The notes beneath the pieces are model-generated. The model worked only from the letters and a program-made list of their open reading frames with translations. It searched no databases and was not told the origin of the DNA. DNA of 42,248 bases from Chloroflexota bacterium (lineage in GTDB: Bacteria > Chloroflexota > Anaerolineae > Ardenticatenales > JAADHH01), in assembly GCA_013151955.1 (NCBI GenBank), contig JAADHH010000074.1:1-42248 (forward strand), in the 5' to 3' direction. Shown here piece by piece: positions 8,887 through 16,387 of the stretch. The position numbers and the translations under genes were made by a program. Numbering within the stretch: position 1 is the stretch's first letter; every line of letters starts with the position of its first letter.

Positions 8887-10217
8887 TGTCGAACATGCAA
8901 AGAGGTGTATTGTGCCACCAGTACCGCGAGGATGCTGATGAGCAAACTCAACACGCCCGCCAGGGCAACGGTAGGTTTCTTGCGCGGCCAGACCGGGTAT
9001 TGGGGTTCGATGGCCGGTGAAGCAAAGCGCACGGTCGTGTCCGTGAATGGTGCCGTGGCGCGAAGTTCATCCGCTTTTTGGCGCATGGTTTGCGCCATCT
9101 TCCAACTGGCATCGCGCGCACTGGTCAACTCCCGCAGTGTGGATTCTTCGGCTGCTTGCCGTTTTTGCAGTTCCCGCACCTCTTGGGCATAGCGTCGAAT
9201 CTTTGGTTCGATGGGCGTGCCGTCCCCCTCCCCGGCTGGTTCTTGCCCGAGGAGGGCATCGGAATAGGACTGGAGTCTGTTTTGGAGTGTCTGTTGCTCC
9301 TCCTCCAAAACGCGGACCAGGGCGGCGATCTCCTGCCGTTGCGCTTCCGGCGAGCTGGAAGCAAGCGTTGCCGGGTCGATGGCGATTTGAAACTGGGTGC
9401 CGGATGGCGCCGACCCCGCAAAGGCGTTGGCCTGGAAGATAAGCAGAGCCAACTGGTTGCCCAAAGGCACGGAGGGCAAAGACGAGAGGGCAGCGATCTG
9501 TCGTTGTAGGGCACGGGCCTCGACGAGCAGCGTGCCGACTTGTTGCAGCGTATCGGTCACCGTCCGGTACGTATCGTCCAGCACCGCCTGGCGCCAACCG
9601 ATCTCCCGCCGGAGTATGGCCAGGTCGTTGTTTCCGAGGAATTCTTCCAACGCCTGCTGGGCCTTCTCGTATTGCGCCTTCGTCATCTGGGCTTGCGTGG
9701 CGACCGATTCGGGGGAGAGGGGGCGTGCTCCATAGACCTCGTTGACGTGCTGCGTGTAGGCCCGGGCCCAGACATTGGCCAGAAGGGCGGCCTGCGCGGG
9801 GTCGCTCCCTTCGGCCGTGATCAGGACGAAATCGCCTTGGGTTTCGGCGTGAATGCGCCGCAGCAAGTCGCCGGCGCGAAGGTTGGCGGTTGCCTCGGGC
9901 AAGTTGGCATCTTTGAGTACCATCTGGGCCACGGTGGTGCTGGTGGTCAGGATTGCCAACGCCTGGCGCCGGGCCCCCGCATCCGTCCACCGGCCTGGGT
10001 TGATTTGGTCCTCGGAGATCGTGCGAAATTCCGGCACAAGGCTGATATCGGAAATGGTTTTGGTGATGGCGACGCCGGCCGTGGCTTCGTAACGGGCCGG
10101 AAGTGCCAAGACGGCGACGACGGCGACCAGCGTGACGAACAGGGTGAAGCCGGCGATGGCTTTCCAATTTCGCTGCACAGCGTCCAGGTAGGGACGTGCA
10201 TCAAATTCGTCGGACAC
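8883..10217 (-). CDS. Wzz/chain-length determinant-like protein without kinase domain
   Basis: Polysaccharide co-polymerase that would set chain length with Wzy. The GTG at 10217 (VSDEFDARPYLDAV) gives 444 aa, 8 nt after the upstream GT stop; the 112 extra residues of the ORF track are out-of-frame glycosyltransferase sequence. The N-terminal Wzz helix (WKAIAGFTLFVTLVAVVAVLAL) is followed by a long periplasmic-type region with a coiled-coil centre (QMTKAQYEKAQQALEEFL; VLEEEQQTLQNRL) and a second helix near the C-terminus (VALAGVLSLLISILAVLVAQYT). No Walker or Tyr-kinase domain follows and none is in the window, so a partner kinase would be elsewhere or absent. Confidence 0.85.
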   Translation of the reverse strand: MSDEFDARPYLDAVQRNWKAIAGFTLFVTLVAVVAVLALPARYEATAGVAITKTISDISLVPEFRTISEDQINPGRWTDAGARRQALAILTTSTTVAQMVLKDANLPEATANLRAGDLLRRIHAETQGDFVLITAEGSDPAQAALLANVWARAYTQHVNEVYGARPLSPESVATQAQMTKAQYEKAQQALEEFLGNNDLAILRREIGWRQAVLDDTYRTVTDTLQQVGTLLVEARALQRQIAALSSLPSVPLGNQLALLIFQANAFAGSAPSGTQFQIAIDPATLASSSPEAQRQEIAALVRVLEEEQQTLQNRLQSYSDALLGQEPAGEGDGTPIEPKIRRYAQEVRELQKRQAAEESTLRELTSARDASWKMAQTMRQKADELRATAPFTDTTVRFASPAIEPQYPVWPRKKPTVALAGVLSLLISILAVLVAQYTSLHVRQ

Positions 10218-10225
10218 AGTCCCTC

Positions 10226-12751
10226 CTACTCCTGCTCCCGCAGAATTCCCAGCCAACGGACCAGCCGGTGTTTGGCAATTCTTTCGATAAGTTCGTCCCG
10301 CTGCTCGACCTGGTCTTGCCAGAACTGGACGGTACGCTGCAACGCTTGCGGATATTCGCGGGCACCGGCAGCGAGTCGCGTGGCGTCGCCTACGACCAGG
10401 GCGTCGGCCGCCAGTTCCGGCTCGTACATGAACTCGACGATGGGGCGAATCTGATTCTCCCAGGCAAGTTCGCCGGCCAAAGCCTGGAACCGTGGTCTGG
10501 CCCGTTCGCGGAAATCGGGATCGTCCAGCAGGGAAATCAAAGCCTTTGCCCATCCCTCGCGGTCATCCGCATCCACGACATGACCGAGTTCGTGCGTGCT
10601 CACCCAGTCCGCCAAGGGATCGCCGGGTGACACGACCAGGGGAAGCGAGGCCCAAATGGCATTGAGCAGTCCTGTCCGGCAGGCAAAGCCTGTTTCGATT
10701 CGACTCTGTTGCAGATGCACCACAAAGTCAGCCTCCAGCAGGTATCGCTGTCGTTCGTTGTAGGGCAGGGGAGCGAGGAAGAAGGCGTTCTTTTCCAGGA
10801 GACCAAATTGATCGGCCATCCGGCGCAGGTCATCCGCTTCAGGGGACTCCCCCTCTTCCTCCACGAGAAAGCACAGCTTGATGTGCGGGCGCTCTGCAAT
10901 CAACTCGGATAGGATTTCGAGCAGCAGTCCGGGGCCACTTGTGTCTTGGATACTCTCCGGCCAAAGGATAAGCCGGTCTTCGGCGGAGATACCGGGGTAC
11001 ACGCCTTTCAAGGTCGGTTCCGCCGGATGGGGAGGCTCGCCGGGTACGCCGGGAGGGACGATGGCGACCAAGCGGTTCAGCGCCCTTTCGTCCGCATAGG
11101 TGAGGGGGTTGATTCGGCCATGCGACCAGAGGACGCCCAGCCACAAATCGCGTTGTCGTTCGTTGCCGGCGATGAAGAAATCGCCGGCCAGCGCCGCGAT
11201 GTCCAGGTTGGCTACCGCTTCCCAGCCCAGTTTTTGTTGCACGGCGGGGGGCTGGTGCGCGGCACGGGCCAGCCCTTCGCCGATGAAAGTGTCGCCGAGG
11301 TCCACAATCAGGGGCTTGCCCAGATTGTGGAGGCAGGGCAATTGGGCAACCAGGGAAGCCGGCGCCAAGACCGCATCTGCGGCTGTGGCCAGACGCAACA
11401 GGGTCGCCTCTTCCTGCGCGTCATACGTGTAGAGCCGCAGGGCGGGATTTTCCTGCGTGATGGGGTCTGGAGCAGCCAGCAAGACCCCCATCTCTTCGGC
11501 CAGGGAACCGGCTATCTCCCAGCAGCGAGTGGCTGCGCGAGTCAGGTGCGACCCCAGGGGGTCTGGGCTTAGCACAAGAAGACTGGGGGTTCGTTTGTGT
11601 CCGACCACGTCATTCACCTCCACGGTGGAGAGTAGGTTTTTTTGCATTACACCATATTCCCGGCCCGGAAAGCTGGGGGGAGTGCGGGCGACGGGAAAGC
11701 GGGCGAAGATTTCCCGGTCGGGTCGTTGGCGGCGCAGTTGCACGATGTGACGGCGTGCCAACATCTGCGACCATCCGTTGCCGGCCTCTCGCAATCCGGC
11801 CAGGATAGCGGCCACCGCTGGGGACACCTTCGTTTCCGCTTCCGTTCCATTTTGTGCCGGCGGGTAAGTCTGGGGGATGGCAGCGTGGGCACGTTGGGAA
11901 GCGAGAAGTGTGGCCAGCGGAAGCAAGCGGCGCAGATGCTGTTCCTCGTAATTCTTGACCATAGACCAGACCGCGTTGCGTTCCACGATCACCCGGTCGC
12001 GGTAGGGCAAGGCCTCCGGTTCCAGCAAGGCCTGCCCGTCATAGGCGATGGAATCTTGCACCAGGTGTACTTGCTTTCCCAACACCCACAATCGCCACCC
12101 GAGGTCAACGTCGCACAATGCGGCATAATAGTCTTCGTCAAAGCCGCCGCAACCGAGGAACAAAGGGCGCTGCAAGAGCATGGCCGCGCGATTGGGAAAC
12201 AGGATTGGGCGAATTGGGCGGAGGGGGTTCGGTTCAAAGGGTACCCCGCGACCGGGGATCACGGCATGACCCGAAAAGGTGATTTCTCCCCCGGCGAATC
12301 GGACATTCGTCCCGTCTTCGTCCAGGATGACGGAAGAGACGCAAGACCTTTGCGGATCGTCTTGCAGTGCGGCAACGAGCGACCGCAGCCACAAACGGTC
12401 CACGCGGACCGTTGGGCTCAGGAAGGCGACCAAGTCGCTGGGAAATTGTTGCACGCCACGATTGCCGGCCGCAGATGGGCCTACGTCACGCGACAGGGCG
12501 ATGGTCTGTACGGCGGGGAAGGATTCGTGCAGCAATCGGAGAGAACCGTCTGTGGAGTGGCAGTCTACCACCGTCACCCACAAGCGGTCTGCCGGATAGT
12601 CCAGGGACAGCACCGAGGAGAGGCATGTCGCCAAAGACGATTGCCCGTTGCGATTCGGGATGATTACGTTTACGCTAGGCAGAGGGGATCGCGCGATCAA
12701 TGGAGTAGACTCCAGGTGTCTAGGCGACATCTCGCGTCGCCAACTCGCCAC
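10226..12751 (-). CDS. Bifunctional GT2-GT4 glycosyltransferase, first gene of EPS operon
   Basis: 841-aa protein with two glycosyltransferase modules. Residues ~25-270 are GT2 (VNVIIPNRNGQSSLATCL, VTVVDCHSTDGSL, later CDVDLGWRLW). A linker is followed at ~385-790 by a GT-B module (SLLVLSPDPLGSHLTRAATRCWEIAGSLAEEMG; C-terminal RTGLLNAIWASLPLVVSPGDPLADWV). A short coiled coil (TVQFWQDQVEQRDELIERIAKHRL) ends the protein. Start is the GTG at 12751, or the in-frame ATG at 12730 (MSPRHLES); neither has a strong ribosome site. A TATAAT promoter lies ~30 bp upstream. Such GT2-GT4 fusions with a terminal coil occur in surface-polysaccharide loci. The C-terminal module lacks a clean E-x7-E, so its activity is less sure. 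Confidence 0.83.
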   Translation of the reverse strand: MASWRREMSPRHLESTPLIARSPLPSVNVIIPNRNGQSSLATCLSSVLSLDYPADRLWVTVVDCHSTDGSLRLLHESFPAVQTIALSRDVGPSAAGNRGVQQFPSDLVAFLSPTVRVDRLWLRSLVAALQDDPQRSCVSSVILDEDGTNVRFAGGEITFSGHAVIPGRGVPFEPNPLRPIRPILFPNRAAMLLQRPLFLGCGGFDEDYYAALCDVDLGWRLWVLGKQVHLVQDSIAYDGQALLEPEALPYRDRVIVERNAVWSMVKNYEEQHLRRLLPLATLLASQRAHAAIPQTYPPAQNGTEAETKVSPAVAAILAGLREAGNGWSQMLARRHIVQLRRQRPDREIFARFPVARTPPSFPGREYGVMQKNLLSTVEVNDVVGHKRTPSLLVLSPDPLGSHLTRAATRCWEIAGSLAEEMGVLLAAPDPITQENPALRLYTYDAQEEATLLRLATAADAVLAPASLVAQLPCLHNLGKPLIVDLGDTFIGEGLARAAHQPPAVQQKLGWEAVANLDIAALAGDFFIAGNERQRDLWLGVLWSHGRINPLTYADERALNRLVAIVPPGVPGEPPHPAEPTLKGVYPGISAEDRLILWPESIQDTSGPGLLLEILSELIAERPHIKLCFLVEEEGESPEADDLRRMADQFGLLEKNAFFLAPLPYNERQRYLLEADFVVHLQQSRIETGFACRTGLLNAIWASLPLVVSPGDPLADWVSTHELGHVVDADDREGWAKALISLLDDPDFRERARPRFQALAGELAWENQIRPIVEFMYEPELAADALVVGDATRLAAGAREYPQALQRTVQFWQDQVEQRDELIERIAKHRLVRWLGILREQE

Positions 12752-12778
12752 ATGCTTATGCCGACGTCAGGTTATTCT

Positions 12779-12807
12779 ATTATAACGCATTTACAGGGCA
12801 AAGGCAA
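12779..12807 (-). promoter_or_regulatory. Probable promoter of the EPS operon
   Basis: On the minus strand TTGCCT, 17 bp, TATAAT. The expected start site is about 20 nt before the GTG of the first glycosyltransferase gene. The -10 matches consensus fully and the -35 in 4 of 6 positions. Confidence 0.6.
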
Positions 12808-12852
12808 AGCAGTCACCATGAGCGGCTGCTCGTCACCAAGGATGAAAATGGC

Positions 12853-12960
12853 GGGACGTGAAACGTGAAGACGTGAAACGTGTTGCGTATTGCGTGTTGC
12901 GTGTTGCGTCTTACGCATCACGCATCACGTTTTACCTGACACGTGACACCTGACACGTTA
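12853..12960. repeat. Low-complexity ACGTGAAACGTG / GCGTGTTGCGT palindromic repeat
   Basis: A run of reiterated 7-10 base units: GTGAAACGTGAAGACGTG, then GCGTATTGCGTGTTGCGT, then near-complementary ACGCATCACGCATCACGT, ending in two ACACCTGACACGT-type units. The two halves could fold into a long imperfect hairpin. A relative of the GCGTGTTGCGT part occurs at about 28490-28520. The rest of 12808-13009 shows nothing I recognise. Confidence 0.6.
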
Positions 12961-13009
12961 TTTTCATAACAGCCGCTAAGTCCCATGGCCAACAGCGGTT
13001 GGTGATGGG

Positions 13010-13240
13010 TCAGGGGCCAAATAAATCACGAAATCCAATGCCCCTGTATATTGCTGCCGCACCGAAAATGAGAAGTAGCGCACACAACCAAGACAGGATT
13101 TTTGTGAAACGGGTGATGCGACCATTTCCGGAAAGGTGCCAGGTCACAGGGCCTATAAGCAATCCCAAGAGAATCAATATGATACCATTGATTACCAACC
13201 CAGGCTGAGGATCGAATAAAGGCTTGTTGTATGGACCCAT
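13010..13240 (-). CDS. Small two-helix membrane protein, unknown function
   Basis: 76 aa with two hydrophobic helices (VINGIILILLGLLIGPVTWHL and ILSWLCALLLIFGAAAIYRG) separated by a basic loop (GNGRITRFTK). The ATG is preceded by GGAGG with a 6-base spacer, a strong ribosome site and the main reason for calling it. Not recognised. It stands alone between the EPS operon promoter and the JAMM gene. Confidence 0.6.
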   Translation of the reverse strand: MGPYNKPLFDPQPGLVINGIILILLGLLIGPVTWHLSGNGRITRFTKILSWLCALLLIFGAAAIYRGIGFRDLFGP

Positions 13241-13340
13241 TCCAGGCCTCCATTCCGCACCTATAACCCCTACCTCACCCGCTCTTGTGCTCTTGTCGCC
13301 GGAGGGGCACAGAAGCGTTAGCGATGATCAAACGGTTCGA

Positions 13341-13474
13341 GTTACTACTCAGGCTTCCGTGGCTAGCGGTTGAAACCACGCCTACCACCGCAAAGTCGGC
13401 CTTCACCGACTGAAGATCGAACCGACGGCGGTGCAACGGTAGCCGCGAATTCATTCGCCAGGCTGAGTAGTAAC
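13341..13474. mobile_element. 134-bp MITE-like element inserted at the 3' end of the JAMM gene
   Basis: The ends are a perfect 12-bp inverted repeat (GTTACTACTCAG at 13341 / CTGAGTAGTAAC ending at 13474). They are flanked by an 8-bp direct repeat CGGTTCGA (13333-13340 and 13475-13482), the mark of a target-site duplication. The interior is palindromic in parts (GCGGTTGAAACC..., AAGTCGGCCTTCACCGACT) and codes for nothing. No transposase is present, so it would be non-autonomous. Its right end supplies the last codons and stop of the JAMM gene. Confidence 0.85.
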
Positions 13475-13882
13475 CGGTTCGACGGTTATCTCTTGAATGT
13501 TACCATCTTCCAGGCGAAAAGCGCGCACAACAGGCTGCTCCGGCCGGGCCAGCGAGAGGATGATGTAACTGGCCTCGGGATAGAAGGCCAAACGCAGATC
13601 GGTGACAGAAGGGTAAGCCGGACTGGCCGGGTGAGAATGATAGATCGCCATCATCTCTTCTTCGCGTTCGTCAATATCTTTGAAGATACGGTATTGATCC
13701 TGCGGGGAGAAGTTGTAGGTCACGACCGGTTTTTCGGCCACATTCTGAGCACGATAGGCTCGTGTCACCACGTTGCCCTGGCCGGAGAGGATGCCGCAGA
13801 CTTCTTCAGGTTTTCCCTCTTTGGCATGGGCAATCATATCGTCTAGAATTGTCTGGGGGATGCGGATCACTTGCTTGTGCAC
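13451..13882 (-). CDS. JAMM/MPN-domain zinc peptidase with rewritten C-terminus
   Basis: 143 aa from the GTG at 13882, which follows AGGAG by 6 bases; the ORF-track start lies upstream of the likely transcription start and is rejected. The metal-binding JAMM motif is complete: Glu in EEVCGIL and HSHPASPAYPSVTD (H-x-H-x7-S-x2-D). Bacterial stand-alone JAMM proteins remove C-terminal additions from ubiquitin-like sulfur carriers (Mec type) or process other isopeptide-like bonds; no such partner is nearby. The last residues VTTQPGE come from the inserted MITE. Precise excision of the element and one 8-bp duplicate would give ...EITVEPFDHR and stop. The catalytic core is untouched. Confidence 0.88.
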   Translation of the reverse strand: MHKQVIRIPQTILDDMIAHAKEGKPEEVCGILSGQGNVVTRAYRAQNVAEKPVVTYNFSPQDQYRIFKDIDEREEEMMAIYHSHPASPAYPSVTDLRLAFYPEASYIILSLARPEQPVVRAFRLEDGNIQEITVEPVTTQPGE

Positions 13883-13972
13883 GGTTGCTCCTGAAATCGA
13901 TAGGGCATCGCCCACCACGTAAGCAGGAATGTGGTGTAGCGTATGCGGTTTTGTAGGATGCGCAGAAGACAA

Positions 13973-14001
13973 ATACTACCACAGCTTCAACCATCTGTCA
14001 A
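13973..14001 (-). promoter_or_regulatory. Promoter of the JAMM peptidase gene
   Basis: Minus strand TTGACA, 17 bp, TAGTAT. The predicted start near 13966 leaves an ~85-nt leader before the GTG at 13882, which argues against the longer ORF beginning at 13972. Confidence 0.7.
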
Positions 14002-14003
14002 CG

Positions 14004-15722
14004 TCAGGGATGGACGACAACGCGGGTGCCCGGGGACTGGGCGGTGCTGTATACCGTGGTCTTCCCTTTTGGCATCGGCGGGCTGGCCCAATTGAAGAGC
14101 CATTTCGCGTCTGCGGTACGGAGGTTCACGCAGCCGTGGCTCATGGGATGGCCAAAGTTATTGTGCCAGAAGGTACCGTGCAGGCCGTAGTCTTTGTAAA
14201 AATACATGACATACGGCACATTCTTCAGGTTGTAATAGTTGTGCAGGGCCGGGTCTCCCCCCACCATGTTTGTCTTGCGTATTTTGACCCAAATATGGAA
14301 CGTGCCCTGCACCGTAGGGGTGCGGGAGAGCCCGGTGGAGACCAGCACGTTCAGGACGACTTTGTTCCCCTCGTAGGCCCGGAGGCGCTGCTCGGAGAGG
14401 TCCACGTCAATCCACTTCTCCGGCCCGGGGGTGGGGGTCACGGTGGGGGTTGGCGTGGGTGGAGTCAGGAGCCAGGTTACGTGGGCCAGTTGATCACGAA
14501 CGTCTTGCCGGTTCGGGTTGGCTGCCAGCGCTTCCCGGTAATCGGTGGCAGCCTCGGTAAGTTGTCCGGCCCGCTCGACAGCGCGTCCTTGTTGCCAATA
14601 GGATTCGCCAAGGAGCGACCTCACTTGCAGGTAATCGGCGTCGACGGCCAAAACGCGGGTGAGCATTCGGATGGCGGTGGGCCAATCTTCTTGAACCATG
14701 GCTTGTTGGCCGGCGAGGTAATTCTGGGCTTTGTCCTGCTCGCCGAGGGCGCGCACATCGCCCGGCCGGGCCGCGAGCGCTGCGTCGAAATGGGGCAATG
14801 CCGACTGGGGGTTGCCCTGACCGAGCAGGGACAACCCCCAGTTCATCTCCGCAGCAAATACTTTCTCCTGTACCAAAGGGTCATCGCGCACCCGCGACTG
14901 GCGAACGAGCGCGATCACCCGGGACCAGTCCTCGCGTTGCCATGGCAAAACCAACGATTCCAAGAGAACAGACATACGCTCCTGGTGACTGGGTGTGGGC
15001 ATGGGCACAGGCAGGATAAGTTGCGCTTTCGACGTGGCGTGCAGAGCGACGCCACCTTGTCGTCCCGGCTGAATCGCGGGCGTGGCCAGTGCCGCCGGTG
15101 ACGAATACCCACTCCAGGTTGCCATGGCAGGCACGATACCGGTGGTCAACAGGAGCAACAAGATGATCCCCGCAATGAAGGTCAATGTCAGAATAATCAG
15201 GAACAGTCGAAAGAGGTCTACCCGTGGGGCCCGTTCTGGCGCTTCCACTTTCGGTGTGGGTGGCGAAACGGCCGGGCGTGCTTCTTCTGCCGGATGGGCC
15301 GGCTTCACCGCCGAGGCGACGACCCTTTCCACCTGTTCACGGCCGGGCGAAGCTATCCTGGCCGAGGCCGGCGCGGTCTTGTCGGGGCCGGAGAGGTCGA
15401 CGTGTTCGCGCGCTTCCCCGGTGACGACGGCCGCTCGATCCGGTTGGCTGCTCTTCAATTGCTTTTCCACAGCAGTCAGGCCGGCCAGAGCCCTTTTATT
15501 TTCTGGATTTAGGGCAATGACGCGCTCCAAATGACGTTTCGTTTCCCGGGGGGAGGCAGCCACAGCCGCTCTCCACAGCCATACTTCCTCGTTGTCTGGA
15601 TCGAGATGCGCAGCCTCCCGCAACAAACGCCGGGCCGTGCCGGGCCGGCCTGCTCGTGCCGCGGCCTGGCCTTGACGCAAAGCCTGTTCGGCCTGGCCGG
15701 AGGAAATGGATTGATCTGCCAT
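14004..15722 (-). CDS. Membrane-anchored TPR L,D-transpeptidase (YkuD)
   Basis: 572 aa from the ATG at 15722 (MADQSISSG), behind GGGAG at about 10 bases. The C-terminal ~130 residues are a YkuD domain. It has KWIDVDLSEQRLRAYEG, then HGTFWHNNFGHPMSHGCVNLR with the catalytic Cys, so it should form or edit L,D-cross-links in peptidoglycan outside the membrane. The N-terminal part is cytoplasmic with TPR-like helices (ARRLLREAAHLDPDNEEVWLWRAA). A single TM (LFLIILTLTFIAGIILLLLL) follows near residue 190, then more TPRs outside and a PTPTPTVTPTPGP linker. TPRs on both sides of the membrane are unusual for the family. Confidence 0.9.
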   Translation of the reverse strand: MADQSISSGQAEQALRQGQAAARAGRPGTARRLLREAAHLDPDNEEVWLWRAAVAASPRETKRHLERVIALNPENKRALAGLTAVEKQLKSSQPDRAAVVTGEAREHVDLSGPDKTAPASARIASPGREQVERVVASAVKPAHPAEEARPAVSPPTPKVEAPERAPRVDLFRLFLIILTLTFIAGIILLLLLTTGIVPAMATWSGYSSPAALATPAIQPGRQGGVALHATSKAQLILPVPMPTPSHQERMSVLLESLVLPWQREDWSRVIALVRQSRVRDDPLVQEKVFAAEMNWGLSLLGQGNPQSALPHFDAALAARPGDVRALGEQDKAQNYLAGQQAMVQEDWPTAIRMLTRVLAVDADYLQVRSLLGESYWQQGRAVERAGQLTEAATDYREALAANPNRQDVRDQLAHVTWLLTPPTPTPTVTPTPGPEKWIDVDLSEQRLRAYEGNKVVLNVLVSTGLSRTPTVQGTFHIWVKIRKTNMVGGDPALHNYYNLKNVPYVMYFYKDYGLHGTFWHNNFGHPMSHGCVNLRTADAKWLFNWASPPMPKGKTTVYSTAQSPGTRVVVHP

Positions 15723-15786
15723 GATTAGCGGTCTCCCTCTCGCAAGGTATGGACATTTCAACGCGGATGGGCTTACTGCTTCTATG

Positions 15787-15815
15787 ATTCTATCATGACT
15801 TCTTCAGGGGGTCAA
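15787..15815 (-). promoter_or_regulatory. Promoter of the L,D-transpeptidase gene
   Basis: Minus strand TTGACC, 17 bp, TAGAAT, giving a start near 15780 and a leader of roughly 58 nt. Confidence 0.62.
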
Positions 15816-15838
15816 ACGGGGGATGTGCGGCAAAGTTT

Positions 15839-16012
15839 TGCGTTTTGGGTTGGTCAAGGGCCGGCCTGGACGCGACGGGATGAAGATTCCGTCGCTACGG
15901 TCAGACGTAGCCCTGGAATAGGGATTCCAGGGCGGTGTAGGAGTGATCCCTTGCGGTCGCCCTGGGCGGGCGCAAAACCCGCCTCTACCGGTGCCCCAAC
16001 GCAAAAAATGAC
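15839..16012 (+). repeat. Interspersed repeat R2, copy 1 (~174 bp)
   Basis: Begins TTTTGCGTTTTGGGTTGGTC and ends CCCCAACGCAAAA, so the ends form an imperfect inverted repeat (TTTGCGTT / AACGCAAA). A second, shorter copy is at 35400-35525 with the same ends and the same CAGGGCGGT and GGTCGCCCTGG interior. A 5' fragment lies at 42132-42157. It has no coding potential. Confidence 0.78.
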
Positions 16013-16036
16013 GGCTACCCCCGTGAGTTGACAAAG

Positions 16037-16065
16037 TTGACGGTTGCGCCGTTTTTTGGTACACT
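16037..16065 (+). promoter_or_regulatory. Probable promoter upstream of the HIT gene
   Basis: TTGACG, 17 bp, TACACT. A transcript from here would cross the MITE at 16099-16201 and the R1 repeat before reaching the HIT start, giving an unusually long (~315 nt) leader. The leader length is partly due to those insertions. Confidence 0.5.
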
Positions 16066-16098
16066 TGTACCATACTTACACGCTTAGGGCGTCAAGAT

Positions 16099-16201
16099 GT
16101 ATCTTCTCAATAAAACGGGGTGGGGCGACCCAGAAGTTCGACTTTTGGTAAAAGTCGAACTTCTTCGCCCCCTTCTTCGCCCCGGAATATTGAGAAGATA
16201 C
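16099..16201. mobile_element. 103-bp MITE-like hairpin element with target duplication
   Basis: The terminal inverted repeat GTATCTTCTCAATA / TATTGAGAAGATAC is perfect over 14 bp. It is flanked by direct repeat GTCAAGAT (16091-16098 and 16202-16209). Inside is a second strong hairpin (GAAGTTCGACTTT / AAAGTCGAACTTC). The same end (GTATCTTCTCAATATTCCGGGGCGAAG) begins again at 42222 and runs off the window. It sits in the leader of the HIT gene. Confidence 0.85.
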
Positions 16202-16208
16202 GTCAAGA

Positions 16209-16387
16209 TCGACAAAAAGCTGTCTATCTTTCTGTAGGACACAGATTCTCACAGAAAAACACGGATAAAACTTTCAGAAAAATCTGTGTGCGAAGCCTGC
16301 GGGAATCTGTGTTCCCTGCCCTTTTGTCAACTGCCCCGTCAGGGGCCACATTTTCTGAGCGAAATCTCGGACAATGCGTAGGGTCTT
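16209..16387 (+). repeat. Interspersed repeat R1, copy A
   Basis: About 180 bp of the R1 family: GACACAGATTCTCACAGAAAAAC, AAAATCTGTGTGCGAAGCCTG, CTTTTGTCAACTGCCCCGTC, ending CTCGGACAATGCGTAG. Copy B at 37500-37685 is nearly identical; C, D and E are more diverged. Similarity with copy B continues through TCTTATG, so the HIT start codon may have been supplied by the repeat end. Confidence 0.85.

Noticed and set aside
11642-12868. 408-aa plus-strand ORF over the GT2-GT4 gene
   Set aside because: Complementary shadow of the glycosyltransferase, running into the repeat-rich intergenic region with no fold motif.
12853-12960. CRISPR or tandem-repeat locus
   Set aside because: Units are 7-10 bases, imperfect and partly inverted. 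It is better described as low-complexity palindromic sequence.
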